DNA of 64,000 nucleotides, taken from contig OX465103.1 in assembly GCA_949987565.1 (NCBI GenBank), positions 16,005,280 to 16,069,279 of the forward strand, read 5' to 3'. This document shows, piece after piece, positions 35,574-49,100 of the stretch (positions are counted from its first letter, which is position 1; each line of letters begins with the position of its first letter). This DNA is from Luidia sarsii (taxonomy: Eukaryota; Echinodermata; Asteroidea; Paxillosida; Luidiidae). The translations under genes were made by a program, and so were the position numbers. The notes below the pieces were generated by a model. That model had not been told where the DNA came from. It worked only from the letters and a program-made list of their open reading frames with translations, and ran no database searches.

Positions 35574-37652
35574 AGCAGCTGGTGTGTGTAGAGAGACGCA
35601 CACAACAGTCGGACGGCGAGGAGTAACTGGAAAGAAAATGACACTTCGCAAGTTAATATCTCCCTTAATATCATTTTGACGAAGCTAAAACCTGTCATGC
35701 AAATAGCCCTTGAAAATACCTATCTATCAGTGGTAACAAATCTTAAATCGAACATAGCAAGATGATTTTATTATAGAGCAAATAGAACCAACCTCTGTCA
35801 GCTGGGCAGCTTGTGTGTGTAAAGATTCGCACACAACAGTCGGACGGCGAGGAGTAACTGGAAAGAAAATGACACTTCGCAAGTTAATATCTCCCTTAAT
35901 ATCATTTTGAAGAAGCTAAAACTTGTCATGCAAAAAGCCCTTGAAAATACCTATCTATCAGTGGTAAAAAATCTTAAATCGAAGACAGCAAGATGATTTT
36001 ATTATAGAGCAACTAGAACTAACCTCTGTCAACTGGGCAGCTTGTGCGTGTAAAGAACCGCAAACAATAGTCGGACGGCGAGGAGTAACTGGAAAGAAAA
36101 TGACACTTCGCAAGTTAAAATCTCCCTTAATATCATTTTGACGAAGCTAAAACTTGTCATGCAAATAGCCCTTGAAAATACCTATCTATCAGTGGTAACA
36201 AGTCTTAAATCGAACATAGCAAGATGATTATATGATCAAGCAACTAGAACCAACCTCTGTCAGCTGGGCAGCTTGTGTGTGTAGAGAGACGCACACAACA
36301 GTCGGACGGCGAGGAGTAACTGCAAAGAAAATTACACTTCGCAAGTTAATATCTCCCTTAATATCATTTTGACGAAGCTAAAACCTGTCATGCAAATAGC
36401 CCTTGAAAATACGTATCTATCAGTGGTAACAAATCTTAAATCGAACATAGCAAGATGATTTTATTATAGAGCAACTAGAACTAACCTCTGTCAACTGGGC
36501 AGCTTGTGTGTGTAAAGAACCGCAAACAATAGTCGGACGGCGAGGAGTAACTGGAAAGAAAATGACACTTCGCAAGTTAATATCTACCTTAATATCATTT
36601 TGACGAAACTAAAACTTGTCATGCAAAAAGCCCTTGAAAATACCTATCTATCAGTTGTAACAAATCTTAAATCGAACATAGCAAGATGATTTTATTATAG
36701 AGCAACTAGAACTAACCTCTGTCAGCTGAAGAGCTTGTGTGTGTAAAGAGCCGCACACAACAGTCGGACGGCGAGGAGTAACTGAAAAGAAAATGACAGT
36801 TCGCAAGTTAATATCTCCCTTAATATCAATTTGGCGAAGCTAAAACTTGTCATGCAAAAAGCCCTTGAAAATACCTATCTATCAGTTGTAACAAATCTTA
36901 AATCGAAGATAGCAAGATGATTATATGATCAAGAAACTAGAACCAACCTCTGTCAGCTGGGCAGCTTGTGTGTGTAGAGAGACGCACACAACAGTCGGAC
37001 GGCGAGGAGTAACTGGAAAGAAAATGACACTTCGCAAGTTAATATCTCCCTTAATATCATTTTGACGAAGCTAAAACCTGTCATGCAAATAGCCCTTGAA
37101 AATACCTTTCTATCAGTGGTAACAAATCTTAAATCGAACATAGCAAGATGATTTTATTATAGAGCAAATAGAACTAACCTCTGTCAGCTGGGCAGCTTGT
37201 GTGTGTAAAGATTCGCACACAACAGTCGGACGGCGAGGAGTAACTGGAAAGAAAATGACACTTCGCAAGTTAATATCTCCCTTAATATCATTTTGAAGAA
37301 GCTAAAACTTGTCATGCAAAAAGCCCTTGAAAATACCTATCTATCAGTGGTAACAAATCTTGAATCGAACATAGCAAGATGATTTCATTATAGAGCAACT
37401 AGAACTAACCTCTGTCAACTGGGCAGCTTGTGTGTGTAAAGAACCGCAAACAATAGTCGGACGGGGAGGAGTAACTGGAAAGAAAATGACACTTCGCAAG
37501 TTAATATCTACCTTAATATCATTTTGACGAAGCTAAAACTTGTCATGCGAATAGCCCTTGCAAATACCTATCTATCAGTGGTAACAAATCTTAAATTGAA
37601 GATAGCAAGATGATTATATGATCAAGCAACTAGAACCAACCTCTGTCAGCTG
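35574..37652. repeat. 9-monomer partial copy (2079 bp) with two internal joints
   Basis: The order is T9 (35574), a T10/T6 chimera (35805), T7, T8 (36267), T12, T13, T14, T15 and a T16 variant (37422). T10's expected tail ttatattatc is replaced by gaagacagc and ttattatag from T6. T8 passes directly to T12, so T9-T11 and the second T8 of the ten-monomer block are missing. The last T16 carries gcgaatagcccttgc, which recurs at 41929 and 45854. Confidence 0.82.
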
Positions 37653-40600
37653 GGCAGCTCGTGTGTGTAGAGAGACGCACACAACAGTCGGACGGCGAGG
37701 AGTAACTGGAAAGAAAATTACACTTTGCAAGTTAATATCTCCCTTAATATCATTTTGACGAAGCTAAAACTTGGCACGCAAACAGCCTTTGAAAATACCT
37801 GTCTATCAGTGGTAAAAAATCTTAAATCGAACATAGCAAGATGATTTTATTATAGAGCAACTAGAACTAACCTCTGTCAGCTGAAGAGCTTGTGTGTGTA
37901 GAGAGACGCACACAACAGTCGGTCGGCGAGAAGTAACTGGAAAGAAAATGACACTTTGCAAGTTAATATCTCCCTTAATATCATTTTGACGAAGCTTAAA
38001 GTTGTCATGCAAATAGACCTTGAAAATACCTTTCTATCAGTGGTAAAAAATCTTAAATCGAAGACAGCAAGATGAGTTTATTATAGAGCAACTAGAACTA
38101 ACCTCTGTCAACTGGGCAGCTTGTGTGTGTAAAGAACCGCAAACAATAGTCGGACGGCGAGGAGTAACTGGAAAGAAAATGACACTTCGCAAGTTAATAT
38201 CTACCTTAATATCATTTTGACGAAACTAAAACTTGTCATGCAAATAGCCCTTGAAAATACCTATCTATCAGTGGTAAAAAATCTTAAATCGAACATAGCA
38301 AGATGATTTTATTATAGAGCAACTAGAACTAACCTCTGTCAGCTGAAGAGCTTGTGTGTGTAAAGAGCCGCACACAACAGTCGGACGGCGAGGAGTAACT
38401 GGAAAGAAAATGACACTTCGCAAGTTAATATCTCCCTTAATATCATTTTGACGAAGCTAAAACTTGTCATGCAAAAAGCCCTTGAAAATACCTATCTATC
38501 AGTGGTAACAAATCTTAAATCGAACATAGCAAGATGATTATATGATCAAGCAACTAGAACCAACCTCTGTCAGCTGGGCAGCTTGTGTGTGTAGAGAGAC
38601 GCACACAACAGTCGGACGGCGAGGAGTAACTGGAAAGAAAATTACACTTCGCAAGTTAATATCTCCCTTAATATCATTTTGACGAAGCTAAAACCTGTCA
38701 TGCAAATAGCCCTTGAAAATACCTATCTATCAGTGGTAACAAATCTTAAATCGAACATAGCAAGATGATTTTTCTATAGAGCAACTAGAACTAACCTCTG
38801 TCAGCTGAAGAGCTTGTGTGTGTAAAGAGCCGCACACAACAGTCGGACGGCGAGGAGTAACTGGAAAGAAAATGACACTTCGCAAGTTAATATCTCCCTT
38901 AATATCATTTTGGCGAAGCTAAAACTTGTCATGCAAATAGACCTTGAAAATACCTATCTATCAGTAGTAAAAAATCTTAAATCGAAGACAGCAATATGAT
39001 TTTATTATAGAGCAACTAGAACTAACCTCTGTCAACTGGCAGCTTGTGTGTGTAAAGAACCGCAAACAATAGTCGGACGGCGAGGAGTAACTGGAAAGAA
39101 AATGACACTTCGCAAGTTAATATCTACCTTAATATCATTTTGACGAAACTAAAACTTGTCATGCAAAAAGCCCTTGAAAATACCTATCTATCAGTTGTAA
39201 CAAATCTTAAATCGAACATAGCAAGATGATTTTATTATAGAGCAACTAGAACTAACCTCTGGCAGCTGAAGAGCTTGTGTGTGTAAAGAGCCGCACACAA
39301 CAGTCGGACGGCGAGGAGTAACTGAAAAGAAAATGACACTTCGCAAGTTAATATCTCCCTTAATATCAATTTGGCGAAGCTAAAACTTGTCATGCAAAAA
39401 GCCCTTGAAAATACCTATCTATCAGTGGTAACAAGTCTTAAATCGAACAGAGCAAGATGATTATATGATCAAGCAAATAGAACCAACCTCTGTCAGCTGG
39501 GCAGCTTGTGTGTGTAGAGAGACGCACACAACAGTCGGTCGGCGAGAAGTAACTGGAAAGAAAATTACACTTTGCAAGTTAATATCTCCCTTAATATCAT
39601 TTTGACGAAGCTAAAACTTGGCACGCAAACAGAACTTGAAAATACCTGTCTATCAGTGGTAAAAAATCTTAAATCGAAGATAGCAAGATGATTATATGAT
39701 CAAGCAACTAGAACCAACCTCTGTCAGCTGGGCAGCTCGTGTGTGTAGAGAGACGCACACAACAGTCGGACGGCGAGGAGTAACTGGAAAGAAAATTACA
39801 CTTTGCAAGTTAATATCTCCCTTAATATCATTTTGACGAAGCTAAAACTTGGCACGCAAACAGCCTTTGAAAATACCTGTCTATCAGTGGTAAAAAATCT
39901 TAAATCGAACATAGCAAGATGATTTTATTATAGAGCAACTAGAACTAACCTCTGTCAGCTGAAGAGCTTGTGTGTGTAGAGAGACGCACACAACAGTCGG
40001 TCGGCGAGAAGTAACTGGAAAGAAAATGAAACTTTGCAAGTTAATATCTCCCTTAATATCATTTTGACGAAGCTTAAAGTTGTCATGCAAATAGACCTTG
40101 AAAATACCTTTCTATCAGTGGTAAAAAATTTTTAATCGAAGACAGCAAGATGATTTTATTATAGAGCAACTAGAACTAACCTCTGTCAACTGGGCAGCTT
40201 GTGTGTGTAAAGAACCGCAAACAATAGTCGGACGGCGAGGAGTAACTGGAAAGAAAATGACACTTCGCAAGTTAATATCTACCTTAATATCATTTTGACG
40301 AAACTAAAACTTGTCATGCAAATAGCCCTTGAAAATACCTATCTATCTGTGGTAACAAGTCTTAAATCGAACATAGCAAGATGATTATATAATCAAGCAA
40401 ATAGAACCAACCTCTGTCAGCTGGGCAGCTTGTGTGTGTAGAGAGACGCACACAACAGTCGGACGGCGAGGAGTAACTGGAAAGAAAATTACACTTCGCA
40501 AGTTAATATCTCCCTTAATATCATTTTGACGAAGCTAAAACCTGTCATGCAAATAGCCCTTGAAAATACCTGTCTATCAGTGGTAAAAAATCTTAAATCG

Positions 40601-42039
40601 AACATAGCAAGATGATTTTATTATAGAGCAACTAGAACTAACCTCTGTCAGCTGAAGAGCTTGTGTGTGTAGAGAGACGCACACAACAGTCGGTCGGCGA
40701 GAAGTAACTGGAAAGAAAATGACACTTTGCAAGTTAATATCTCCCTTAATATCATTTTGACGAAGCTTAAAGTTGTCATGCAAATAGACCTTGAAAATAC
40801 CTTTCTATCAGCGGTAACAAATCTTAAATCGAACATAGCAAGATGATTTTATTATAGAGCAAATAGAACTAACCTCTGTCAGCTGGGCAGCTTGTGTGTG
40901 TAAAGATTCGCACACAACAGTCGGACGGCGAGGAGTAACTGGAAAGAAAATGACACTTCGCAAGTTAATATCTCCCTTAATATCATTTTGAAGAAGCTAA
41001 AACTTGTCATGCAAAAAGCCCTTGAAAATACCTATCTATCAGTGGTAACAAATCTTAAATCGAACATAGCAAGATGATTTCATTATAGAGCAACTAGAAC
41101 TAACCTCTGTCAGCTGAAGAGCTTTTGTGTGTAAAGAGCCGCACACAACAGTCGGACGGCGAGGAGTAACTGGAAAGAAAATGACACTTCGCAAGTTAAT
41201 ATCCCCCTAATATCATTTTGGCGAAGCTAAAACTTGTCATGCAAATAGCCCTTGAAAATACCTATCTATCAGTGGTAACCAATCTTAAATCGAACATAGC
41301 AAGATGATTTTATTATAGAGCAAATAGAACTAACCTCTGTCAGCTGGGCAGCTTGTGTGTGTAGAGAGACGCACACAACAGTCGGACGGCGAGGAGTAAC
41401 TGGAAAGAAAATTACACTTCGCAAGTTAATATCTCCTTTAATATCATTTTGACGAAGCTAAAACCTGTCATGCAAATAGCCCTTGAAAATACCTTTCTAT
41501 CAGTGGTAACAAATCTTAAATCGAACATAGCAAGATGATTTTATTATAGAGCAAATAGAACTAACCTCTGTCAGCTGGGCAGCTTGTGTGTGTAAAGATT
41601 CGCACACAACAGTCGGACGGCGAGGAGTAACTGGAAAGAAAATGACACTTCGCAAGTTAATATCTCCCTTAATATCATTTTGAAGAAGCTAAAACTTGTC
41701 ATGCAAAAAGCCCTTGAAAATACCTATCTATCAGTGGTAACAAATCTTGAATCGAACATAGCAAGATGATTTCATTATAGAGCAACTAGAACTAACCTCT
41801 GTCAACTGGGCAGCTTGTGTGTGTAAAGAACCGCAAACAATAGTCGGACGGGGAGGAGTAACTGGAAAGAAAATGACACTTCGCAAGTTAATATCTACCT
41901 TAATATCATTTTGACGAAGCTAAAACTTGTCATGCGAATAGCCCTTGCAAATACCTATCTATCAGTGGTAACAAATCTTAAATTGAAGATAGCAAGATGA
42001 TTATATGATCAAGCAACTAGAACCAACCTCTGTCAGCTG
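37653..42039. repeat. 19-monomer HOR unit (4387 bp)
   Basis: This opens a domain built on T17 (ggcagctcg, gcaaacagc) and T18 (aagag start, tagagaga loop, gcttaaagttg). It ends with the T16 variant carrying gcgaatagcccttgc. Two 1-base losses occur, at caactggcagc near 39036 and at tatccccctaat near 41204. T17-T18 occurs twice (37653 and 39731). The following unit repeats it minus two monomers. Confidence 0.85.
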
Positions 42040-45000
42040 GGCAGCTCGTGTGTGTAGAGAGACGCACACAACAGTCGGACGGCGAGGAGTAACTGGAAAG
42101 AAAATTACACTTTGCAAGTTAATATCTCCCTTAATATCATTTTGACGAAGCTAAAACTTGGCACGCAAACAGCCTTTGAAAATACCTGTCTATCAGTGGT
42201 AAAAAATCTTAAATCGAACATAGCAAGATGATTTTATTATAGAGCAACTAGAACTAACCTCTGTCAGCTGAAGAGCTTGTGTGTGTAGAGAGACGCACAC
42301 AACAGTCGGTCGGCGAGAAGTAACTGGAAAGAAAATGACACTTTGCAAGTTAATATCTCCCTTAATATCATTTTGACGAAGCTTAAAGTTGTCATGCAAA
42401 TAGACCTTGAAAATACCTTTCTATCAGTGGTAAACAATCTTAAATAGAAGACAGCAAGATGATTTTATTATAGAGCAACTAGAACTAACCTCTGTCAACT
42501 GGGCAGCTTGTGTGTGTAAAGAACCGCAAACAATAGTCGGACGGCGAGGAGTAACTGGAAAGAAAATGACACTTCGCAAGTTAATATCTACCTTAATATC
42601 ATTTTGACGAAACTAAAACTTGTCATGCAAATAGCCCTTGAAAATACCTATCTATCAGTGGTAAAAAATCTTAAATCGAACATAGCAAGATGATTTTTCT
42701 ATAGAGCAACTAGAACTAACCTCTGTCAGCTGAAGAGCTTGTGTGTGTAAAGAGCCGCACACAACAGTCGGACGGCGAGGAGTAACTGGAAAGAAAATGA
42801 CACTTCGCAAGTTAATATCTCCCTTAATATCATTTTGGCGAAGCTAAAACTTGTCATGCAAATAGACCTTGAAAATACCTATCTATCAGTAGTAAAAAAT
42901 CTTAAATCGAAGACAGCAATATGATTTTATTATAGAGCAACTAGAACTAACCTCTGTCAACTGGCAGCTTGTGTGTGTAAAGAACCGCAAACAATAGTCG
43001 GACGGCGAGGAGTAACTGGAAAGAAAATGACACTTCGCAAGTTAATATCTACCTTAATATCATTTTGACGAAACTAAAACTTGTCATGCAAAAAGCCCTT
43101 GAAAATACCTATCTATCAGTTGTAACAAATCTTAAATCGAACATAGCAAGATGATTTTATTATAGAGCAACTAGAACTAACCTCTGTCAGCTGAAGAGCT
43201 TGTGTGTGTAAAGAGCCGCACACAACAGTCGGACGGCGAGGAGTAACTGAAAAGAAAATGACACTTCGCAAGTTAATATCTCCCTTAATATCAATTTGGC
43301 GAAGCTAAAACTTGTCATGCAAAAAGCCCTTGAAAATACCTATCTATCAGTGGTAACAAGTCTTAAATCGAACAGAGCAAGATGATTATATGATCAAGCA
43401 AATAGAACCAACCTCTGTCAGCTGGGCAGCTTGTGTGTGTAGAGAGACGCACACAACAGTCGGTCGGCGAGAAGTAACTGGAAAGAAAATTACACTTTGC
43501 AAGTTAATATCTCCCTTAATATCATTTTGACGAAGCTAAAACTTGGCACGCAAACAGAACTTGAAAATACCTGTCTATCAGTGGTAAAAAATCTTAAATC
43601 GAAGATAGCAAGATGATTATATGATCAAGCAACTAGAACCAACCTCTGTCAGCTGGGCAGCTCGTGTGTGTAGAGAGACGCACACAACAGTCGGACGGCG
43701 AGGAGTAACTGGAAAGAAAATTACACTTTGCAAGTTAATATCTCCCTTAATATCATTTTGACGAAGCTAAAACTTGGCACGCAAACAGCCTTTGAAAATA
43801 CCTGTCTATCAGTGGTAAAAAATCTTAAATCGAACATAGCAAGATGATTTTATTATAGAGCAACTAGAACTAACCTCTGTCAGCTGAAGAGCTTGTGTGT
43901 GTAGAGAGACGCACACAACAGTCGGTCGGCGAGAAGTAACTGGAAAGAAAATGACACTTTGCAAGTTAATATCTCCCTTAATATCATTTTGACGAAGCTT
44001 AAAGTTGTCATGCAAATAGACCTTGAAAATACCTTTCTATCAGTGGTAAAAAAAATTTAATCGAAGACAGCAAGATGATTTTATTATAGAGCAACTAGAA
44101 CTAACCTCTGTCAACTGGGCAGCTTGTGTGTGTAAAGAACCGCAAACAATAGTCGGACGGCGAGGAGTAACTGGAAAGAAAATGACACTTCGCAAGTTAA
44201 TATCTACCTTAATATCATTTTGACGAAACTAAAACTTGTCATGCAAATAGCCCTTGAAAATACCTATCTATCTGTGGTAACAAGTCTTAAATCGAACATA
44301 GCAAGATGATTATATAATCAAGCAAATAGAACCAACCTCTGTCAGCTGGGCAGCTTGTGTGTGTAGAGAGACGCACACAACAGTCGGACGGCGAGGAGTA
44401 ACTGGAAAGAAAATTACACTTCGCAAGTTAATATCTCCCTTAATATCATTTTGACGAAGCTAAAACCTGTCATGCAAATAGCCCTTGAAAATACCTGTCT
44501 ATCAGTGGTAAAAAATCTTAAATCGAACATAGCAAGATGATTTTATTATAGAGCAACTAGAACTAACCTCTGTCAGCTGAAGAGCTTGTGTGTGTAGAGA
44601 GACGCACACAACAGTCGGTCGGCGAGAAGTAACTGGAAAGAAAATGACACTTTGCAAGTTAATATCTCCCTTAATATCATTTTGACGAAGCTTAAAGTTG
44701 TCATGCAAATAGACCTTGAAAATACCTTTCTATCAGCGGTAACAAATCTTAAATCGAACATAGCAAGATGATTTTATTATAGAGCAAATAGAACTAACCT
44801 CTGTCAGCTGGGCAGCTTGTGTGTGTAAAGATTCGCACACAACAGTCGGACGGCGAGGAGTAACTGGAAAGAAAATGACACTTCGCAAGTTATTATCTCC
44901 CTTAATATCATTTTGAAGAAGCTAAAACTTGTCATGCAAAAAGCCCTTGAAAATACCTATCTATCAGTGGTAACAAATCTTAAATCGAACATAGCAAGAT

Positions 45001-45964
45001 GATTTCATTATAGAGCAACTAGAACTAACCTCTGTCAGCTGAAGAGCTTGTGTGTGTAAAGAGCCGCACACAACAGTCGGACGGCGAGGAGTAACTGGAA
45101 AGAAAATGACACTTCGCAAGTTAATATCCCCCTAATATCATTTTGGCGAAGCTAAAACTTGTCATGCAAATAGCCCTTGAAAATACCTATCTATCAGTGG
45201 TAACCAATCTTAAATCGAACATAGCAAGATGATTTTATTATAGAGCAAATAGAACTAACCTCTGTCAGCTGGGCAGCTTGTGTGTGTAGAGAGACGCACA
45301 CAACAGTCGGACGGCGAGGAGTAACTGGAAAGAAAATTACACTTCGCAAGTTAATATCTCCTTTAATATCATTTTGACGAAGCTAAAACCTGTCATGCAA
45401 ATAGCCCTTGAAAATACCTTTCTATCAGTGGTAACAAATCTTAAATCGAACATAGCAAGATGATTTTATTATAGAGCAAATAGAACTAACCTCTGTCAGC
45501 TGGGCAGCTTGTGTGTGTAAAGATTCGCACACAACAGTCGGACGGCGAGGAGTAACTGGAAAGAAAATGACACTTCGCAAGTTAATATCTCCCTTAATAT
45601 CATTTTGAAGAAGCTAAAACTTGTCATGCAAAAAGCCCTTGAAAATACCTATCTATCAGTGGTAACAAATCTTGAATCGAACATAGCAAGATGATTTCAT
45701 TATAGAGCAACTAGAACTAACCTCTGTCAACTGGGCAGCTTGTGTGTGTAAAGAACCGCAAACAATAGTCGGACGGGGAGGAGTAACTGGAAAGAAAATG
45801 ACACTTCGCAAGTTAATATCTACCTTAATATCATTTTGACGAAGCTAAAACTTGTCATGCGAATAGCCCTTGCAAATACCTATCTATCAGTGGTAACAAA
45901 TCTTAAATTGAAGATAGCAAGATGATTATATGATCAAGCAACTAGAACCAACCTCTGTCAGCTG
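42040..45964. repeat. 17-monomer HOR unit (3925 bp)
   Basis: It matches the preceding 19-monomer unit in order and private markers: caactggcagc, tatccccctaat, cagagcaag, tatataatcaagc and gcgaatagcccttgc. It lacks the equivalents of 38346-38807. The joint is a chimera at 42502-42732. Both 1-base losses are inherited, so length is 17 x 231 minus 2. Confidence 0.87.
42502..42732. repeat. Chimeric monomer at a two-monomer deletion
   Basis: The front matches the T12-like monomer at 38115 (cgcaaacaatag, tatctacc, cgaaacta). The tail is gatttttctatag, matching the monomer at 38577 two places further on. Recombination between those two positions would delete 462 bp and produce exactly this monomer, and that is the length difference between the two units apart from indels. 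Confidence 0.82.
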
Positions 45965-46195
45965 GGCAGCTCGTGTGTGTAGAGAGACGCACACAACAGT
46001 CGGACGGCGAGGAGTAACTGGAAAGAAAATTACACTTTGCAAGTTAATATCTCCCTTAATATCATTTTGACGAAACTAAAACTTGGCACGCAAACAGCCT
46101 TTGAAAATACCTATCTATCAGTGGTAACCAATCTTAAATCGAACATAGCAAGATGATTTTATTATAGAGCAAATAGAACTAACCTCTGTCAGCTG
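45965..46195. repeat. Chimeric monomer, T17 front with class-1 back
   Basis: It starts as T17 (ggcagctcg, ttacactttgc, ggcacgcaaacagcctttg) but has cgaaacta, an acctatc stretch and ggtaaccaatc with a gcaaatag tail, features of the monomers at 41117-41346. It is the joint between the 17-monomer unit and the next domain. Confidence 0.75.
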
Positions 46196-49100
46196 GGCAG
46201 CTTGTGTGTGTAGAGAGACGCACACAACAGTCGGACGGCGAGGAGTAACTGGAAAGAAAATGACACTTCGCAAGTTAATATCTCCCTTAATATCATTTTG
46301 ACGAAGCTAAAACCTGTCATGCAAATAGCCCTTGAAAATACCTTTCTATCAGCGGTAACAAATCTTAAATCGAACATAGCAAGATGATTTTATTATAGAG
46401 CAAATAGAACTAACCTCTGTCAGCTGGGCAGCTTGTGTGTGTAAAGATTCGCACACAACAGTCGGACGGCGAGGAGTAACTGGAAAGAAAATGACACTTC
46501 GCAAGTTAATATCTCCCTTAATATCATTTTGAAGAAGCTAAAACTTGTCATGCAAAAAGCCCTTGAAAATACCTATCTATCAGTGGTAACAAATCTTAAA
46601 TCGAACATAGCAAGATGATTTCATTATAGAGCAACTAGAACTAACCTCTGTCAGCTGAAGAGCTTGTGTGTGTAAAGAGCCGCACACAACAGTCGGACGG
46701 CGAGGAGTAACTGGAAAGAAAATGACACTTCGCAAGTTAATATCCCCCTAATATCATTTTGGCGAAGCTAAAACTTGTCATGCAAATAGCCCTTGAAAAT
46801 ACCTATCTATCAGTGGTAACCAATCTTAAATCGAACATAGCAAGATGATTTTATTATAGAGCAAATAGAACTAACCTCTGTCAGCTGGGCAGCTTGTGTG
46901 TGTAGAGAGACGCACACAACAGTCGGACGGCGAGGAGTAACTGGAAAGAAAATTACACTTCGCAAGTTAATATCTCCTTTAATATCATTTTGACGAAGCT
47001 AAAACCTGTCATGCAAATAGCCCTTGAAAATACCTATCTATCAGTGGTAACAAATCTTAAATCGAACATAGCAAGATGATTTTATTATAGAGCAAATAGA
47101 ACCAACCTCTGTCAGCTGGGCAGCTTGTGTGTGTAAAGATTCGCACACAACAGTCGGACGGCGAGGAGTAACTGGAAAGAAAATGACACTTCGCAAGTTA
47201 ATATCTCCCTTAATATCATTTTGAAGAAGCTAAAACTTGTCATGCAAAAAGCCCTTGAAAATACCTATCTATCAGTGGTAACAAATCTTAAATCGAACAT
47301 AGCAAGATCATTATATTATCAAGCAACTAGAACCAACCTATGTCAGCTGGGCAGCTTGTATGTGTAAAGATTCGCACACAACAGTCGGACGGCGAGGAGT
47401 AACTGGAAAGAAAATGACACTTCGCAAGTTAATATCTCCCTTAATATCATTTTGAAGAAGCTAAAACTTGTCATGCAAAAAGCCCTTGAAAATACCTATC
47501 TATCAGTGGTAACAAATCTTAAATCGAACATAGCAAGATGATTTCATTATAGAGCAACTAGAACTAACCTCTGTCAACTGGGCAGCTTGTGTGTGTAAAG
47601 AACCGCAAACAATAGTCGGACGGGGAGGAGTAACTGGAAAGAAAATGACACTTCGCAAGTTAATATCTCCCTTAATATCATTTTGACGAAGCTAAAACTT
47701 GTCATGCGAATAGCCCTTGAAAATACCTATCTATCAGTGGTAACAAATCTTAAATCGAACATAGCAAGATGATTTCATTATAGAGCAACTAGAACTAACC
47801 TCTGTCAGCTGAAGAGCTTGTGTGTGTAAAGAACCGCAAACAATAGTCGGACGGCGAGGAGTAACTGGAAAGAAAATGACACTTCGCAAGTTAATATCTA
47901 CCTTAATATCATTTTGACGAAACTAAAACTTGTCATGCAAATAGCCCTTGAAAATACCTATCTATCAGTGGTAACAAATCTTAAATCCAAGATAGCAAGA
48001 TGATTATATGATCAAGCAACTAGAACCAACCTCTGTCAGCTGGGCAGCTCGTGTGTGTAGAGAGACGCACACAACAGTCGGACGGCGAGGAGTAACTGGA
48101 AAGAAAATTACACTTTGCAAGTTAATATCTCCCTTAATATCATTTTGACGAAGCTAAAACTTGGCACGCAAACAGCCTTTGAAAATACCTGTCTATCAGT
48201 GGTAAAAAATCTTAAATCGAACATAGCAAGATGATTTTATTATAGAGCAACTAGAACTAACCTCTGTCAGCTGAAGAGCTTGTGTGTGTAGAGAGACGCA
48301 CACAACAGTCGGTCGGCGAGAAGTAACTGGAAAGAAAATGACACTTTGCAAGTTAATATCTCCCTTAATATCATTTTGACGAAGCTTAAAGTTGTCATGC
48401 AAATAGACCTTGAAAATACCTTTCTATCAGTGGTAAAAAATCTTAAATCGAAGACAGCAAGATGATTTTATTATAGAGCAACTAGGACTAACCTCTGTCA
48501 ACTGGGCAGCTTGTGTGTGTAAAGAACCGCAAACAATAGTCGGACGGCGAGGAGTAACTGGAAAGAAAATGACACTTCGCAAGTTAATATCTACCTTAAT
48601 ATCATTTTGACGAAACTAAAACTTGTCATGCAAATAGTCCTTGAAAATACCTATCTATCTGTGGTAACAAGTCTTAAATCGAACATAGCAAGATGATTAT
48701 ATAATCAAGCAAATAGAACCAACCTCTGTCAGCTGGGCAGCTTGTGTGTGTAGAGAGACGCACACAACAGTCGGACGGCGAGGAGTAACTGGAAAGAAAA
48801 TTACACTTCGCAAGTTAATATCTCCCTTAATATCATTTTGACGAAGCTAAAACCTGTCATGCAAATAGCCCTTGAAAATACCTATCTATCAGTGGTAACC
48901 AATCTTAAATCGAACATAGCAAGATGATTTTATTATAGAGCAAATAGAACTAACCTCTGTCAGCTGGGCAGCTTGTGTGTGTAGAGAGACGCACACAACA
49001 GTCGGACGGCGAGGAGTAACTGGAAAGAAAATTACACTTCGCAAGTTAATATCTCCCTTAATATCATTTTGACGAAGCTAAAACCTGTCATGCAAATAGC

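Noticed and set aside
37806..38012. Minus-strand open reading frames of 68 and 70 codons in T17/T18-type pairs, and at later copies up to 62690-62902
   Set aside because: These come from the same satellite in another frame, opened by T18-type changes or by the single-base gain in ggtaaaaaaatc. They recur only because the block was duplicated. Nothing suggests translation.
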